From NCBI GenBank assembly GCA_947495075.1, contig CANLXH010000002.1, positions 434,001 through 498,000 of the forward strand: DNA of 64,000 nucleotides, in the 5' to 3' direction. This document shows positions 17,846 through 26,548 of this stretch, piece after piece. Made by a program: the position numbers and the translations under genes. The DNA comes from an uncultured Croceitalea sp. GTDB taxonomy: Bacteria > Bacteroidota > Bacteroidia > Flavobacteriales > Flavobacteriaceae. The notes under the pieces are model-generated. The model searched no databases. It worked only from the letters and a program-made list of their open reading frames with translations, and was not told where the DNA came from. Position 1 is the first letter of the stretch; each line of letters opens with the position of its first letter.

Positions 17846-18952
17846 TTATTCTTTTTCGTAGTATACTTTGTATCCATATCCTTCTTCTTCTATCACTTCC
17901 TCATAGGTTAGTTTGTTTCCTTCAACCTTAAGTCCATCAGTTTCAACAAAAGCTTCTGCTTCACCTGGTTCATACGTATACGTTTGCGTTTGTCCATTAT
18001 AGTTATATTCGACTTCGTATATAACTAATATAAAAGTTTCCGTATCTGAGTTATAAGCCCATTGACCACTACCAGAACTACTATCTTCAAATTCATCATA
18101 AATGGCATTACATGCAGCTGCCGTAGCATCTTGGTTTAAATTCTTGCTCGTATCATTAGAAGCAAATTCAAAAGTTCCATTATCATTAAATCTGATAAAA
18201 GCATCTCCAGTAATATAACAATAGAAACTTACTTCTATTTCTTCTTGAGAATCGCAAAAAAATGAAGTAACCTCGTTACAATCCTCTTCACCAACAAGTA
18301 ATGTAGAAGTTTCCTCATTAAGTGTTTCTTCTCTTTTAGTGAAATTCCATTTGCCAACTACATCATTATTTCCTCCCCAGCTTTCAACAGTTACACATAC
18401 TTCTTCTGGCGCACTAATGTTTCCTTCGGCATCATAAACACAGATTACATAACAAAATGTCCCTGGTTCAATATTTAGGTTAAAATCTACATCTAAAGTA
18501 GCATCATCTACTTGCTTTGAAAAAATGGAAGATTTCAGTTTGTTAGATTTAAATAAATTTCTTGTGGTTTTTGATGTAGTTGAATTTGCATTCAAGTCTA
18601 CATCATAATAACTATCTGAAACTTGTCCATCATTAGATTTAAACTGAAGATAAGCTCCAGTAATATTAGCATTTGAATTAATAGATACATCAAATCCTTC
18701 GCCTAATAATGCCACAGTACTTGATGATGAAACATCTAATGAAATTAATTCATTAGGGGTTGGCGGTGTACCATCGTTTTTAGTTCCGCCAGGGATAACA
18801 ACATTATCTGCTACATCATTTGCTTGTAAGAGCGTATTTTCTAATTCCTCAATAGCTTGTTCATTTCCATCGGGAGTGGTAGTCTCATCATTTGAGCAAG
18901 AGCCTAAAAATACAATAGAAGCTAATGCCAGCGTTTTAAAAGTGTTTTTCAT
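17846..18952 (-). CDS. Secreted lipoprotein, lipocalin-like C-terminus
   Basis: A 368-residue protein with a clear lipoprotein signal: MKNTFKTLALASIVFLGSCSNDE, with Cys near residue 19. An acidic, low-complexity linker follows. The middle (about 75-195) looks like a beta-sandwich segment. The C-terminal third begins VVGKWNFTKREETLNEE and contains FIRFNDNGTFEF and GQWAYNSDTETFIL, typical of the lipocalin-like (lipocalin_4/5) domains in flavobacterial lipoproteins. Ligand and role are unknown. It is monocistronic with its own terminator. Confidence 0.8.
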   Translation of the reverse strand: MKNTFKTLALASIVFLGSCSNDETTTPDGNEQAIEELENTLLQANDVADNVVIPGGTKNDGTPPTPNELISLDVSSSSTVALLGEGFDVSINSNANITGAYLQFKSNDGQVSDSYYDVDLNANSTTSKTTRNLFKSNKLKSSIFSKQVDDATLDVDFNLNIEPGTFCYVICVYDAEGNISAPEEVCVTVESWGGNNDVVGKWNFTKREETLNEETSTLLVGEEDCNEVTSFFCDSQEEIEVSFYCYITGDAFIRFNDNGTFEFASNDTSKNLNQDATAAACNAIYDEFEDSSSGSGQWAYNSDTETFILVIYEVEYNYNGQTQTYTYEPGEAEAFVETDGLKVEGNKLTYEEVIEEEGYGYKVYYEKE

Positions 18953-19037
18953 GGTTTGTTATTAGATTATAATAGTCTACTAAACTAATTCTAAGGACTA
19001 TGCTGTTAAACTAATTGTTGTAAATAAATATTAAACC

Positions 19038-19066
19038 GTTGTAAACTCACAAAAAATGTAGCTTTG
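19038..19066 (+). promoter_or_regulatory. Promoter of dxs (-33 GTTG, -7 TAGCTTTG)
   Basis: GTTG (19038-19041) and TAGCTTTG (19059-19066) are separated by 17 bp, a good fit to the Bacteroidota promoter. The expected transcript start is just before the ATG at 19082. This excludes the upstream TTG at 19064, which is inside the -7 element. Confidence 0.65.
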
Positions 19067-19081
19067 TGTTTTAACTTATGT

Positions 19082-20851
19082 ATGGTGCCAAACCTTCTTA
19101 AACATATTAATTCACCTGTAGACTTAAAAAAACTGTCAAAGAGTACATTAGGTGAACTTGCTATTGAACTTAGAAAATTTATTATTGATATTGTCGCTAC
19201 CAAAGAAGGTCATTTGGGCGCCAGTTTAGGGGTAATCGAGTTAACCATTGCGCTACATTATGTTTTTGATACTCCAAACGATAAATTAATTTGGGATGTA
19301 GGACATCAAGCATATGGTCATAAAATATTAACGGGAAGAAAGGAAGTTTTTGAAACCAATAGGCAATTAAACGGTATAAGTGGTTTTCCAAAACGAAGTG
19401 AAAGCAAATATGATGATTTTGGAACAGGTCATAGTTCTACTTCTATTTCTGCGATTCTTGGTATGGCGATGGCTTCGCAACTAAATGGTGATGATAAAAA
19501 ACAACATATTGCGGTAATTGGTGATGCATCAATCGCTAGCGGGATGGCATTTGAAGGACTTAACCACCTTGGGGTTACTAATGCCAATGTGTTAATAATA
19601 TTAAATGATAATGCTATTGGGATTGATCCAAGTGTTGGAGCATTAAAGAAATATTTAACTAATGTAAAACAGGGTACGGCAAAAGATGAAAATATCTTTG
19701 AGTGTTTAAATTTAAAATACTCAGGACCTATTGATGGACATGACTTACCCAAGTTACTTAAAGAACTAGAACGACTTAAATCAATAGAAGGACCACGTTT
19801 ATTACATCTTATTACTACGAAAGGAAAAGGGCTAAAACAAGCTGAGGAAAACCAAGTCACTTATCATGCACCAGGAAAATTTAATAAAGAAACTGGGGAA
19901 CTTAGAAAAAAAGGCGCTGTAGAGCAACCTCCAAAATACCAAGATGTTTTTGGTCATACTTTGGTTGAATTAGCAAAGAAAAATGAAAAAATTGTTGGTA
20001 TAACGCCAGCAATGCCTACAGGGAGCTCTTTAAAATATATGATGGAAGAAATTCCGAATAGGGCTTTTGATGTAGGTATTGCAGAGCAACACGCTGTTAC
20101 TTTAGCTGCTGGCATGGCTACTCAAGGATTAGTGCCTTTTTGTAATGTCTATTCCACATTTTTACAAAGAGCATATGATCAAGTAATACATGATGTCGCC
20201 TTACAAAATTTACCAGTAATCTTCTGTTTAGATAGGGCTGGTTTAGTTGGGCAAGATGGCCCAACACATCATGGGGTTTTTGATTTAGCATATTTACAGT
20301 GCATTCCTAACCTTATTATTTTTTCTCCAATAAATGAAGTTGAACTTAGAAATATAATGTTCACGGCACAAAATGGTTTAAAAAACCCAATCGCAATTCG
20401 TTATCCTAGAGGTAAGGGCACCACTTTAGATTGGAGAAAAGACTTTTCAAAAATCGAAATTGGAAGCGCAAGAGAGTTAAAAACCGGAAGTAAGGTTGCA
20501 ATACTCTCCTTAGGCCATATTGGCAATGAAGTTCAAAAAGCAATTGCTAGAATTAAAGACAAAACCAAAATTGCCCATTATGATATGCGTTTTGCAAAGC
20601 CTTTAGACATGGATCTACTTCACAAAGTTTTTGAAAATTTTAATCATATTATTACTATTGAAGACGGTTGCAAAATAGGTGGTTTTGGAAGTACCATCTT
20701 AGAAAATGCAAACAGTTTTGGTTATAAAGGGCATATTAGAATTTTTGGCATAGACGATACATTTATAGACCAAGGAACTATAGAAGAATTATATGATATT
20801 TGTGGTCTAAATGCAAAAGCAATTAAACAATATATCGAACAAGTTTTATAA
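19082..20851 (+). CDS. dxs: 1-deoxy-D-xylulose-5-phosphate synthase
   Basis: A 589-residue transketolase-like enzyme that makes DXP from pyruvate and glyceraldehyde 3-phosphate, the first step of the MEP isoprenoid pathway. The DXS-type start is seen (WDVGHQAYGHKILTGR). The thiamine-diphosphate motif runs from GDASIASGMAFEGLNHLG to NDN. The pyrimidine-binding domain contains GIAEQHAVTLAAGMA, and the C-terminal transketolase domain is present. It lacks part of the long loop of larger DXS enzymes (about 620-640 residues), as often in Bacteroidota. The start was set at 19082 because of the promoter. The next gene overlaps its 3' end by 41 bp. Confidence 0.92.
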   Translation: MVPNLLKHINSPVDLKKLSKSTLGELAIELRKFIIDIVATKEGHLGASLGVIELTIALHYVFDTPNDKLIWDVGHQAYGHKILTGRKEVFETNRQLNGISGFPKRSESKYDDFGTGHSSTSISAILGMAMASQLNGDDKKQHIAVIGDASIASGMAFEGLNHLGVTNANVLIILNDNAIGIDPSVGALKKYLTNVKQGTAKDENIFECLNLKYSGPIDGHDLPKLLKELERLKSIEGPRLLHLITTKGKGLKQAEENQVTYHAPGKFNKETGELRKKGAVEQPPKYQDVFGHTLVELAKKNEKIVGITPAMPTGSSLKYMMEEIPNRAFDVGIAEQHAVTLAAGMATQGLVPFCNVYSTFLQRAYDQVIHDVALQNLPVIFCLDRAGLVGQDGPTHHGVFDLAYLQCIPNLIIFSPINEVELRNIMFTAQNGLKNPIAIRYPRGKGTTLDWRKDFSKIEIGSARELKTGSKVAILSLGHIGNEVQKAIARIKDKTKIAHYDMRFAKPLDMDLLHKVFENFNHIITIEDGCKIGGFGSTILENANSFGYKGHIRIFGIDDTFIDQGTIEELYDICGLNAKAIKQYIEQVL

Positions 20852-21908
20852 AAGACTTTCCAGTTTTACAATTATTTCTTTGTTTGGCTTAACTGTATGT
20901 TTTGCTCAGAATACTACTCAAGATACTGTTGTTGCAAAAAGCACCACTCCTGATACTATTGTTATACGATGGGAGCAAAAGAAAATAAAAAACATACTAC
21001 GAGGTGTAAAACTTAGAAGTCCCAAATATTCTTTCAACAGCACAAAACCTTTATTAAAAAAACCAAAGAAGTTTATTCCTTTATCTTTTTGGGAAAATAA
21101 GAATGACTTTGGCATTAACCTTAATGAGGTTGCTTTCGTAAACTGGAATGCTGGTGGAGACAATTCTATTTCAGCTTTAGGCAATCTAAATTTTATTCGT
21201 AATTATAAGTTTAGATATATAAATTGGGAAAACGAACTTCGTTTACGTTATGGCTTAAATGCTCAAGAAGGAAGAAAGCTCAGAAAAACTGATGATTTTA
21301 TACGATTAGCTTCAACTTTTGGATTCAGAAGAGATACACTAACAAGTTGGTATTACTCCGTAAAACTAAACTTTAATACTCAGTTTTCTAATGGATTTAA
21401 ATATCCCGATAGAACTACTCCCATTTCACGATTTATGGCTCCAGGATATTTATTTTTAGGTGCTGGTACTTCGTATATTCCAGAGGGGAAAGAATTCAAC
21501 CTTTACATATCTCCATTCACACAAAAAGCAACTTTTGTATTAGACGACGCACTTTCAGAACAAGGTGCTTTTGGCGTTGATGAAGGTAAATCTATATTTA
21601 TGGAGATAGGTTTTCTTGTAACTAACACTTGGGAAAAAGAAGTTTTTAAAAATGTATCTATGAACCATCGTATTAGTCTGTACTCTGATTATCTAAGGAG
21701 TTTTGGAAACATAGATGTAGACTGGGAGCTTGCATTTACTTTAACTGTAAATAAAAATGTGAAAACTAATATTGGTACACATTTAATATATGATGATGAT
21801 ATAAAATTTGATGAGGTTATTGCCGATGATGGTACCGTAAGTAATCCTGGAGAACCTAGAATACAGTTTAAGCAATTATTAGGTGTAGGATTTAATTACT
21901 CTTTTTAA
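20811..21908 (+). CDS. DUF3078 family outer membrane protein
   Basis: A 365-residue exported protein. The signal peptide ends near FAQ (SFTIISLFGLTVCFAQN). A beta-rich body follows, with the DUF3078 features LNEVAFVNWNAGGDNSISALG and the terminal GVGFNYSF, consistent with an outer-membrane barrel. The function of the family is unknown. The ATG at 20811 lies within dxs, giving a 41-bp overlap; no later in-frame ATG leaves a signal peptide, so I keep it. The overlap suggests co-transcription with dxs. Confidence 0.85.
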   Translation: MQKQLNNISNKFYKRLSSFTIISLFGLTVCFAQNTTQDTVVAKSTTPDTIVIRWEQKKIKNILRGVKLRSPKYSFNSTKPLLKKPKKFIPLSFWENKNDFGINLNEVAFVNWNAGGDNSISALGNLNFIRNYKFRYINWENELRLRYGLNAQEGRKLRKTDDFIRLASTFGFRRDTLTSWYYSVKLNFNTQFSNGFKYPDRTTPISRFMAPGYLFLGAGTSYIPEGKEFNLYISPFTQKATFVLDDALSEQGAFGVDEGKSIFMEIGFLVTNTWEKEVFKNVSMNHRISLYSDYLRSFGNIDVDWELAFTLTVNKNVKTNIGTHLIYDDDIKFDEVIADDGTVSNPGEPRIQFKQLLGVGFNYSF

Positions 21909-21990
21909 CATTGGTTAATTAGCGTTACCACTTTTGTATTATCAAGCAGATAAGTAATCACAGAGTAAGTTCGAGTGAATTTATGCAAGG

Positions 21991-23349
21991 TTAGAGTTGT
22001 TTCCCCATTAATTTATTATGAATATGGACTGCAGCACTATCTGAAAGGCTTGCAACAAAACAGCTTGTATTTAGTAAAATGCTATATACAGAAATAGCTG
22101 TTTGTTGATATCGTAGTGGTAAAGAACGTATTAATAATTTATCATAATTTGTCTCTTTATTCTCCTTTTTATTAATCAATGCATTAGTGTAAACTTCAAG
22201 AATATCTGATATAATTTTATAACCTGCCAATTCTTTCTCCAGAACTTCTGGAGATTTATAAATCTTTTCGATACTCAAGTTAATAATATCTGTTATTTGA
22301 GCATTATAAGCACTTTTATCGAGCAATGCGGTCTCAAAATTACCCTGTAGTATTTCAGTTTCGTTCTCTTCAAAAACACGAGCAGCATCTTTAATTAGTG
22401 TATTTATCGCAAGTGCCCTTAGATAACTCAATCGGTCACTCATAGAATCCATGACTTGATATTTTTTAGTATTGATGTTATCTTTTACCAACTTAATCAA
22501 ATACTCCAAGGCGTATTCTTCAGAAATTAACCCCAAATTAATACCGTCTTCAAAATCGATTATAGTATAACAAATATCATCAGCAGCTTCCACCAAATAT
22601 GTTAGAGGATGACGGTAATATCCAATTTCTGGATTATTATTATTTTTTCTTAGCCCTAATTCATTAACAACATCTAAAAAGAATGTAGTTTCTGATTGAA
22701 AAAATCCAAACTTTTTATCGATGATGTTTTTTGATGGCTTTTTAGGCAAAGACTCCTTGGGATATTTCATAAAAGCTCCCAAAGTAGCATAACTTAATCG
22801 CAGTCCTCCTTCTACTCCATTTCTTGATTCGTTCAACAGTTTAAATCCATTAGCATTTCCTTCAAAATCTATTAAATCTTGGTATTCTTTTGCGGATAAC
22901 TGCGCTTTATACTTTTGTCCCTCACCAAATTTAAAGTAAGTTCCTATTGCTTTTTCCCCACTATGTCCAAAAGGTGGATTCCCAATATCATGAGCCAAAG
23001 AAGCTGCAGCCACAATAGCACCAAAATCATTGAATTGGTATCCGTGCTGTTCCTTTAGAACCGGATATTTTTCGAGCAACATCTTGCCTGCAACTCTACC
23101 TAAACTTCTCCCAACAACGGACACCTCTAAACTGTGGGTTAATCTAGTATGCACAAACTCCTTTCTAGAACCAACTGTAATTGGCATTGGTACAACCTGC
23201 GTTTTATCCTGTAAGCTTCTAAATGCCGAAGAAAAAATTATTCGATCATAATCTACTTCAAAACCTAAGCGTGTTTCGTCTTGGTTTTTTCGTAATCTTT
23301 TGGTTGTATCACCAAATCGTTTTAAGGAAAGTAGTTGTTCCCAGTTCAT
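21991..23349 (-). CDS. dgt: Deoxyguanosinetriphosphate triphosphohydrolase (dGTPase)
   Basis: A 452-residue HD-domain enzyme that hydrolyses dGTP (or other dNTPs) to deoxynucleoside and triphosphate. The metal-binding residues are visible: RLTHSLEV, then SLAHDIGNPPFGHSGEKAI, and LVEAADDICYTIIDFEDGI further on. The N-terminus MNWEQLLSLKRFGD and length match the long bacterial dGTPase group. It lies alone, convergent with the DUF3078 gene; the 82 bp between them holds no clear terminator. Confidence 0.93.
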   Translation of the reverse strand: MNWEQLLSLKRFGDTTKRLRKNQDETRLGFEVDYDRIIFSSAFRSLQDKTQVVPMPITVGSRKEFVHTRLTHSLEVSVVGRSLGRVAGKMLLEKYPVLKEQHGYQFNDFGAIVAAASLAHDIGNPPFGHSGEKAIGTYFKFGEGQKYKAQLSAKEYQDLIDFEGNANGFKLLNESRNGVEGGLRLSYATLGAFMKYPKESLPKKPSKNIIDKKFGFFQSETTFFLDVVNELGLRKNNNNPEIGYYRHPLTYLVEAADDICYTIIDFEDGINLGLISEEYALEYLIKLVKDNINTKKYQVMDSMSDRLSYLRALAINTLIKDAARVFEENETEILQGNFETALLDKSAYNAQITDIINLSIEKIYKSPEVLEKELAGYKIISDILEVYTNALINKKENKETNYDKLLIRSLPLRYQQTAISVYSILLNTSCFVASLSDSAAVHIHNKLMGKQL

Positions 23350-23480
23350 ATAGGGTAAATTTTACGCCAAGATAAGCTCCTTTACCATTTTAACAGCTAT
23401 TTTTAAGGGGTATTTGGTAACATTTTATTAACCTATAAGCCAAATTATAATAGCATTTTTGCTTACTTTCAAAAAATAGT

Positions 23481-25790
23481 ATGGGCGAAAATATTTACTT
23501 ATTAATGATTATTGCTCTAGCAGTTTTAGCTATTGCAGATTTAGTTGTTGGTGTTAGTAATGATGCTGTTAACTTTTTAAATTCAGCTATTGGGTCTAAG
23601 GCTATTTCCTTTAGAACCATTATGATGGTTGCAAGTATCGGTATTGCTTGTGGTGCCATATTTTCTAGTGGCCTTATGGAGGTTGCAAGAAAAGGTATTT
23701 TTAATCCCGGAGAATTTTACTTTCAAGAAATCATGTTCATTTTTATGGCAGTCATGATTACGGATATTTTACTCCTAGACTTTTTCAATACCCTTAAAAT
23801 GCCCACTTCAACTACTGTCTCTATTGTATTTGAACTTTTGGGTGCTGCTGTAGCCATGTCCTTGATTAAGATTGGAGTTGACAATGGTAATTTTGGGGAT
23901 GTTGTTAATTATATCAATACAGCAAAGGCTACCGAAATAATCTTAGGAATTCTATTATCCGTAGTAGTTGCATTCTCTATAGGTGCAATAGTTCAATGGA
24001 TTTCAAGATTTCTATTATCCTATGATTTTGAGAAAAAAGCAAAATGGGTAGGTGCACTTTTTGGTGGTGTTGCCCTATCTGCCATCACCTATTTTATCTT
24101 AATGAAAGGTATTAAGGGAACTCCTTATGCCAGTGAAAGTTTTGACTTTATTGGCGGAATGAAAATAGAAGACTTTCTAGAAGCGGAGTGGATATCCATT
24201 GCATTAGCCAATTTTATTGCTTGGTCTCTTCTTTCCTACCTATTCATCAATATTTTTAAAATAAATATTTACAAATTAATTATAGGAGCGGGTACTTTTG
24301 CATTAGCTTTAGCATTTGCAGGAAATGATCTTGTGAATTTTATTGGAGTACCTATTGCAGCGTGGCAATCTTACGAGGCATGGATGGTTTCTGGAGTCCC
24401 TGCAACAGAATTTGGCATGGATATTTTAGCTGAAAAAGTTCCGACACCCACTGTTCTTTTATTTATTGCTGGAATGGTTATGGTATTAACCCTGTGGTTC
24501 TCTAGTAAAGCAAAAGGGGTTGTTAAAACTTCTATTGACTTATCTAGCCAAAGTGAGACAAAAGAACGCTTTCAACCTAATTTTTTATCACGTAGTTTGG
24601 TTCGTTCGGCAGTTGGGGTTTCTACTGTAATTACTTCCATACTACCTAAATCATGGAAAAACAAAATTGAGCAGCGATTCCAAGTACCTGTAATTCCACC
24701 ATCACATAATAAACTTCATGAATTACCTGCTTTTGATATGGTGAGGGCTGCGGTAAACTTAATGGTTGCTGGAATCTTAATTTCGATAGCTACTTCATAC
24801 AAATTACCATTGTCTACTACCTATGTCACTTTCATGGTTGCCATGGGAACTTCATTAGCTGACCGTGCGTGGGGAGCAGAAAGCGCTGTTTATAGAGTAG
24901 CCGGGGTTCTTAATGTTATTGGCGGGTGGTTTGGAACTGCAATTATTGCTTTTATCGTATCTGGAATAATCTTAGCCGTTATTAGCTTTGGCAAAGGGGT
25001 TGCTATTGCAGTTTTATTATTTGCTGCCGTTCTTTTATTGGCTAGGAATTATATTTCCTACAATAAAAAATCTAAAGAAATAAAAGCCGAAGATCAATTA
25101 AAAAGAGCTGAGAGTAGTTCTATACAAGGAGTAATTGAAGAAAGTGCTAGCAATATCGCCAGTGTAGTCAAGAGAATTAATAAAATATATTCCAACTCCA
25201 TAAATGGTCTTGCAAGACAAGATTTAGATTTACTAAAGAAAAATAAGAAGCAAGGAAATAAACTCTCTGCTGAAATTGAAGATCTAAGGGACCATACTTT
25301 TTATTTTATCAAAAACTTAGATGAAGCACACATAGGCGCTAGTAATTTTTATATAAATGCAATGGCACATTTAACAGATATGTCACAATCATTAGAATAT
25401 ATTGGCAAAATGAGTCATAAACATGTCAATAATAATCACCGAAAATTAAAGTACAATCAGATAAAAGAATTAAAAGAGATTGACTTAAAACTAGAAGATA
25501 TTCTAAACAAGACTCAAAAAGCTTTTGAGGACCGCTCTTTTGAACAAATAGGTGCAATTTTAGGTACTAAACAAGAGTTAAATGATTTAGTTTCAGAAAA
25601 AATTCAGAAACAAGTTGCTAGGACTAGAACAGAAGAATTGAGTCCTAAAAATACTACGCTATATTTTTCTTTACTTGTAGAAACTAAAGATTTAATGACG
25701 GCAATTTTAAATCTATTAGAGCAATATTACAGTGAACATGACAGCTCTATCGAACCTGCTAAAATTGAAATAACAGAAGAAAACAATTAA
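23481..25790 (+). CDS. PiT-family inorganic phosphate transporter with C-terminal PhoU-like region
   Basis: A 769-residue membrane protein. Two PHO4 repeats are seen: VVGVSNDAVNFLNSAIGSKA and AFAGNDLVNFIGVPIAAW. The helix with KLPLSTTYVTFMVAMGTSLADRAWG carries the second family signature. After the last helix (about residue 530) comes a soluble, fully helical region of about 220 residues, with DLRDHTFYFIKNLDEAHIG and coiled-coil character, resembling PhoU/DUF47 proteins. Elsewhere such a regulator is usually a separate gene next to pit, so this is a transporter-regulator fusion. It should import phosphate with H+ or Na+. Confidence 0.88.
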   Translation: MGENIYLLMIIALAVLAIADLVVGVSNDAVNFLNSAIGSKAISFRTIMMVASIGIACGAIFSSGLMEVARKGIFNPGEFYFQEIMFIFMAVMITDILLLDFFNTLKMPTSTTVSIVFELLGAAVAMSLIKIGVDNGNFGDVVNYINTAKATEIILGILLSVVVAFSIGAIVQWISRFLLSYDFEKKAKWVGALFGGVALSAITYFILMKGIKGTPYASESFDFIGGMKIEDFLEAEWISIALANFIAWSLLSYLFINIFKINIYKLIIGAGTFALALAFAGNDLVNFIGVPIAAWQSYEAWMVSGVPATEFGMDILAEKVPTPTVLLFIAGMVMVLTLWFSSKAKGVVKTSIDLSSQSETKERFQPNFLSRSLVRSAVGVSTVITSILPKSWKNKIEQRFQVPVIPPSHNKLHELPAFDMVRAAVNLMVAGILISIATSYKLPLSTTYVTFMVAMGTSLADRAWGAESAVYRVAGVLNVIGGWFGTAIIAFIVSGIILAVISFGKGVAIAVLLFAAVLLLARNYISYNKKSKEIKAEDQLKRAESSSIQGVIEESASNIASVVKRINKIYSNSINGLARQDLDLLKKNKKQGNKLSAEIEDLRDHTFYFIKNLDEAHIGASNFYINAMAHLTDMSQSLEYIGKMSHKHVNNNHRKLKYNQIKELKEIDLKLEDILNKTQKAFEDRSFEQIGAILGTKQELNDLVSEKIQKQVARTRTEELSPKNTTLYFSLLVETKDLMTAILNLLEQYYSEHDSSIEPAKIEITEENN

Positions 25791-25798
25791 ATTTAAAG

Positions 25799-25848
25799 GG
25801 TATCTTAGAAGAGTTTTATTTACCTGATATGATAAGATACCTATTTTT
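25799..25848 (+). promoter_or_regulatory. Terminator-like hairpin across a start codon
   Basis: GGTATCTT (25799-25806) can pair with AAGATACC (25834-25841), directly followed by TATTTTTTA. The ATG at 25829 lies in the loop. The structure could end phosphate-transporter transcripts and/or hide the next gene's start; the 27-nt loop makes it weaker than a normal terminator. Confidence 0.4.
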
Positions 25849-26539
25849 TATTCTACTCTTCCTCAAGTTCTTTGATAGTAAAGCACAATTATTAAGCGGA
25901 ACAGAACTTTTAGAAAAAGCTATTGCATTTCATGACCCTAACGGAAATTGGCAAAGTTTTAAAGGCAGCTTTAAAGTAACTATGGAAACACCTAATTCAA
26001 GTAGTAGAATTAGCACTATCCATATAGATTTACCTAGAGAAGAGTTTGTGTTAGATGTTGCCAAAGATAACGACACCTATGCTTACCTAATTGAAAAAGA
26101 TAGTTGTAGCATATCTTTGAATGGGAGTTCAAAAATTTCTTCTGAAGATACTGGAAGGCTTCGATTAAGTTGTGAGCGAGGTACAATGATGAAAGATTAT
26201 TACACTTATCTCTATGGTCTCCCAATGAAACTTAAAGACTCAGGTACAATTATTAATTCTAAAGTTGAAAAGAAAATATTTAAAGGTAAAGAATACTTAG
26301 TTTTAAAAGTAAATTATGCTGAAACGATAGGGAAAGATACTTGGTATTTTTATTTTGACCCTTTAACATACGCAATGGAAGTTTATCAATTCTACCATGA
26401 CGAGTCTAAAAATGATGGCGAATATATTCTTCTTGAAGGTTTGGAAACTATAAATAATATAAAAATGCCTAAAACTAGAGCTTGGTATTATAACAAAGAC
26501 GACAAGTATTTAGGCACAGATATTTTATCTATTAACTAA
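25829..26539 (+). CDS. Exported DUF6503-like / LolA-fold protein
   Basis: A 236-residue protein with a short hydrophobic signal peptide ending near SKAQ (residue 19). The body begins SGTELLEKAIAFHDPNGNWQSF and is rich in beta-strand patterns, with DTWYFYFDPLTYAMEVYQFYHDE near the end. This resembles flavobacterial periplasmic proteins with an outer-membrane lipoprotein-sorting (LolA/LppX-like) fold. It contains three cysteines in the middle. The function is unknown. Its start codon is inside a hairpin (25799-25841), and its stop is 9 bp from that of the convergent metalloprotease. Confidence 0.75.
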   Translation: MIRYLFFILLFLKFFDSKAQLLSGTELLEKAIAFHDPNGNWQSFKGSFKVTMETPNSSSRISTIHIDLPREEFVLDVAKDNDTYAYLIEKDSCSISLNGSSKISSEDTGRLRLSCERGTMMKDYYTYLYGLPMKLKDSGTIINSKVEKKIFKGKEYLVLKVNYAETIGKDTWYFYFDPLTYAMEVYQFYHDESKNDGEYILLEGLETINNIKMPKTRAWYYNKDDKYLGTDILSIN

Positions 26540-26548
26540 TTAAAGCTA

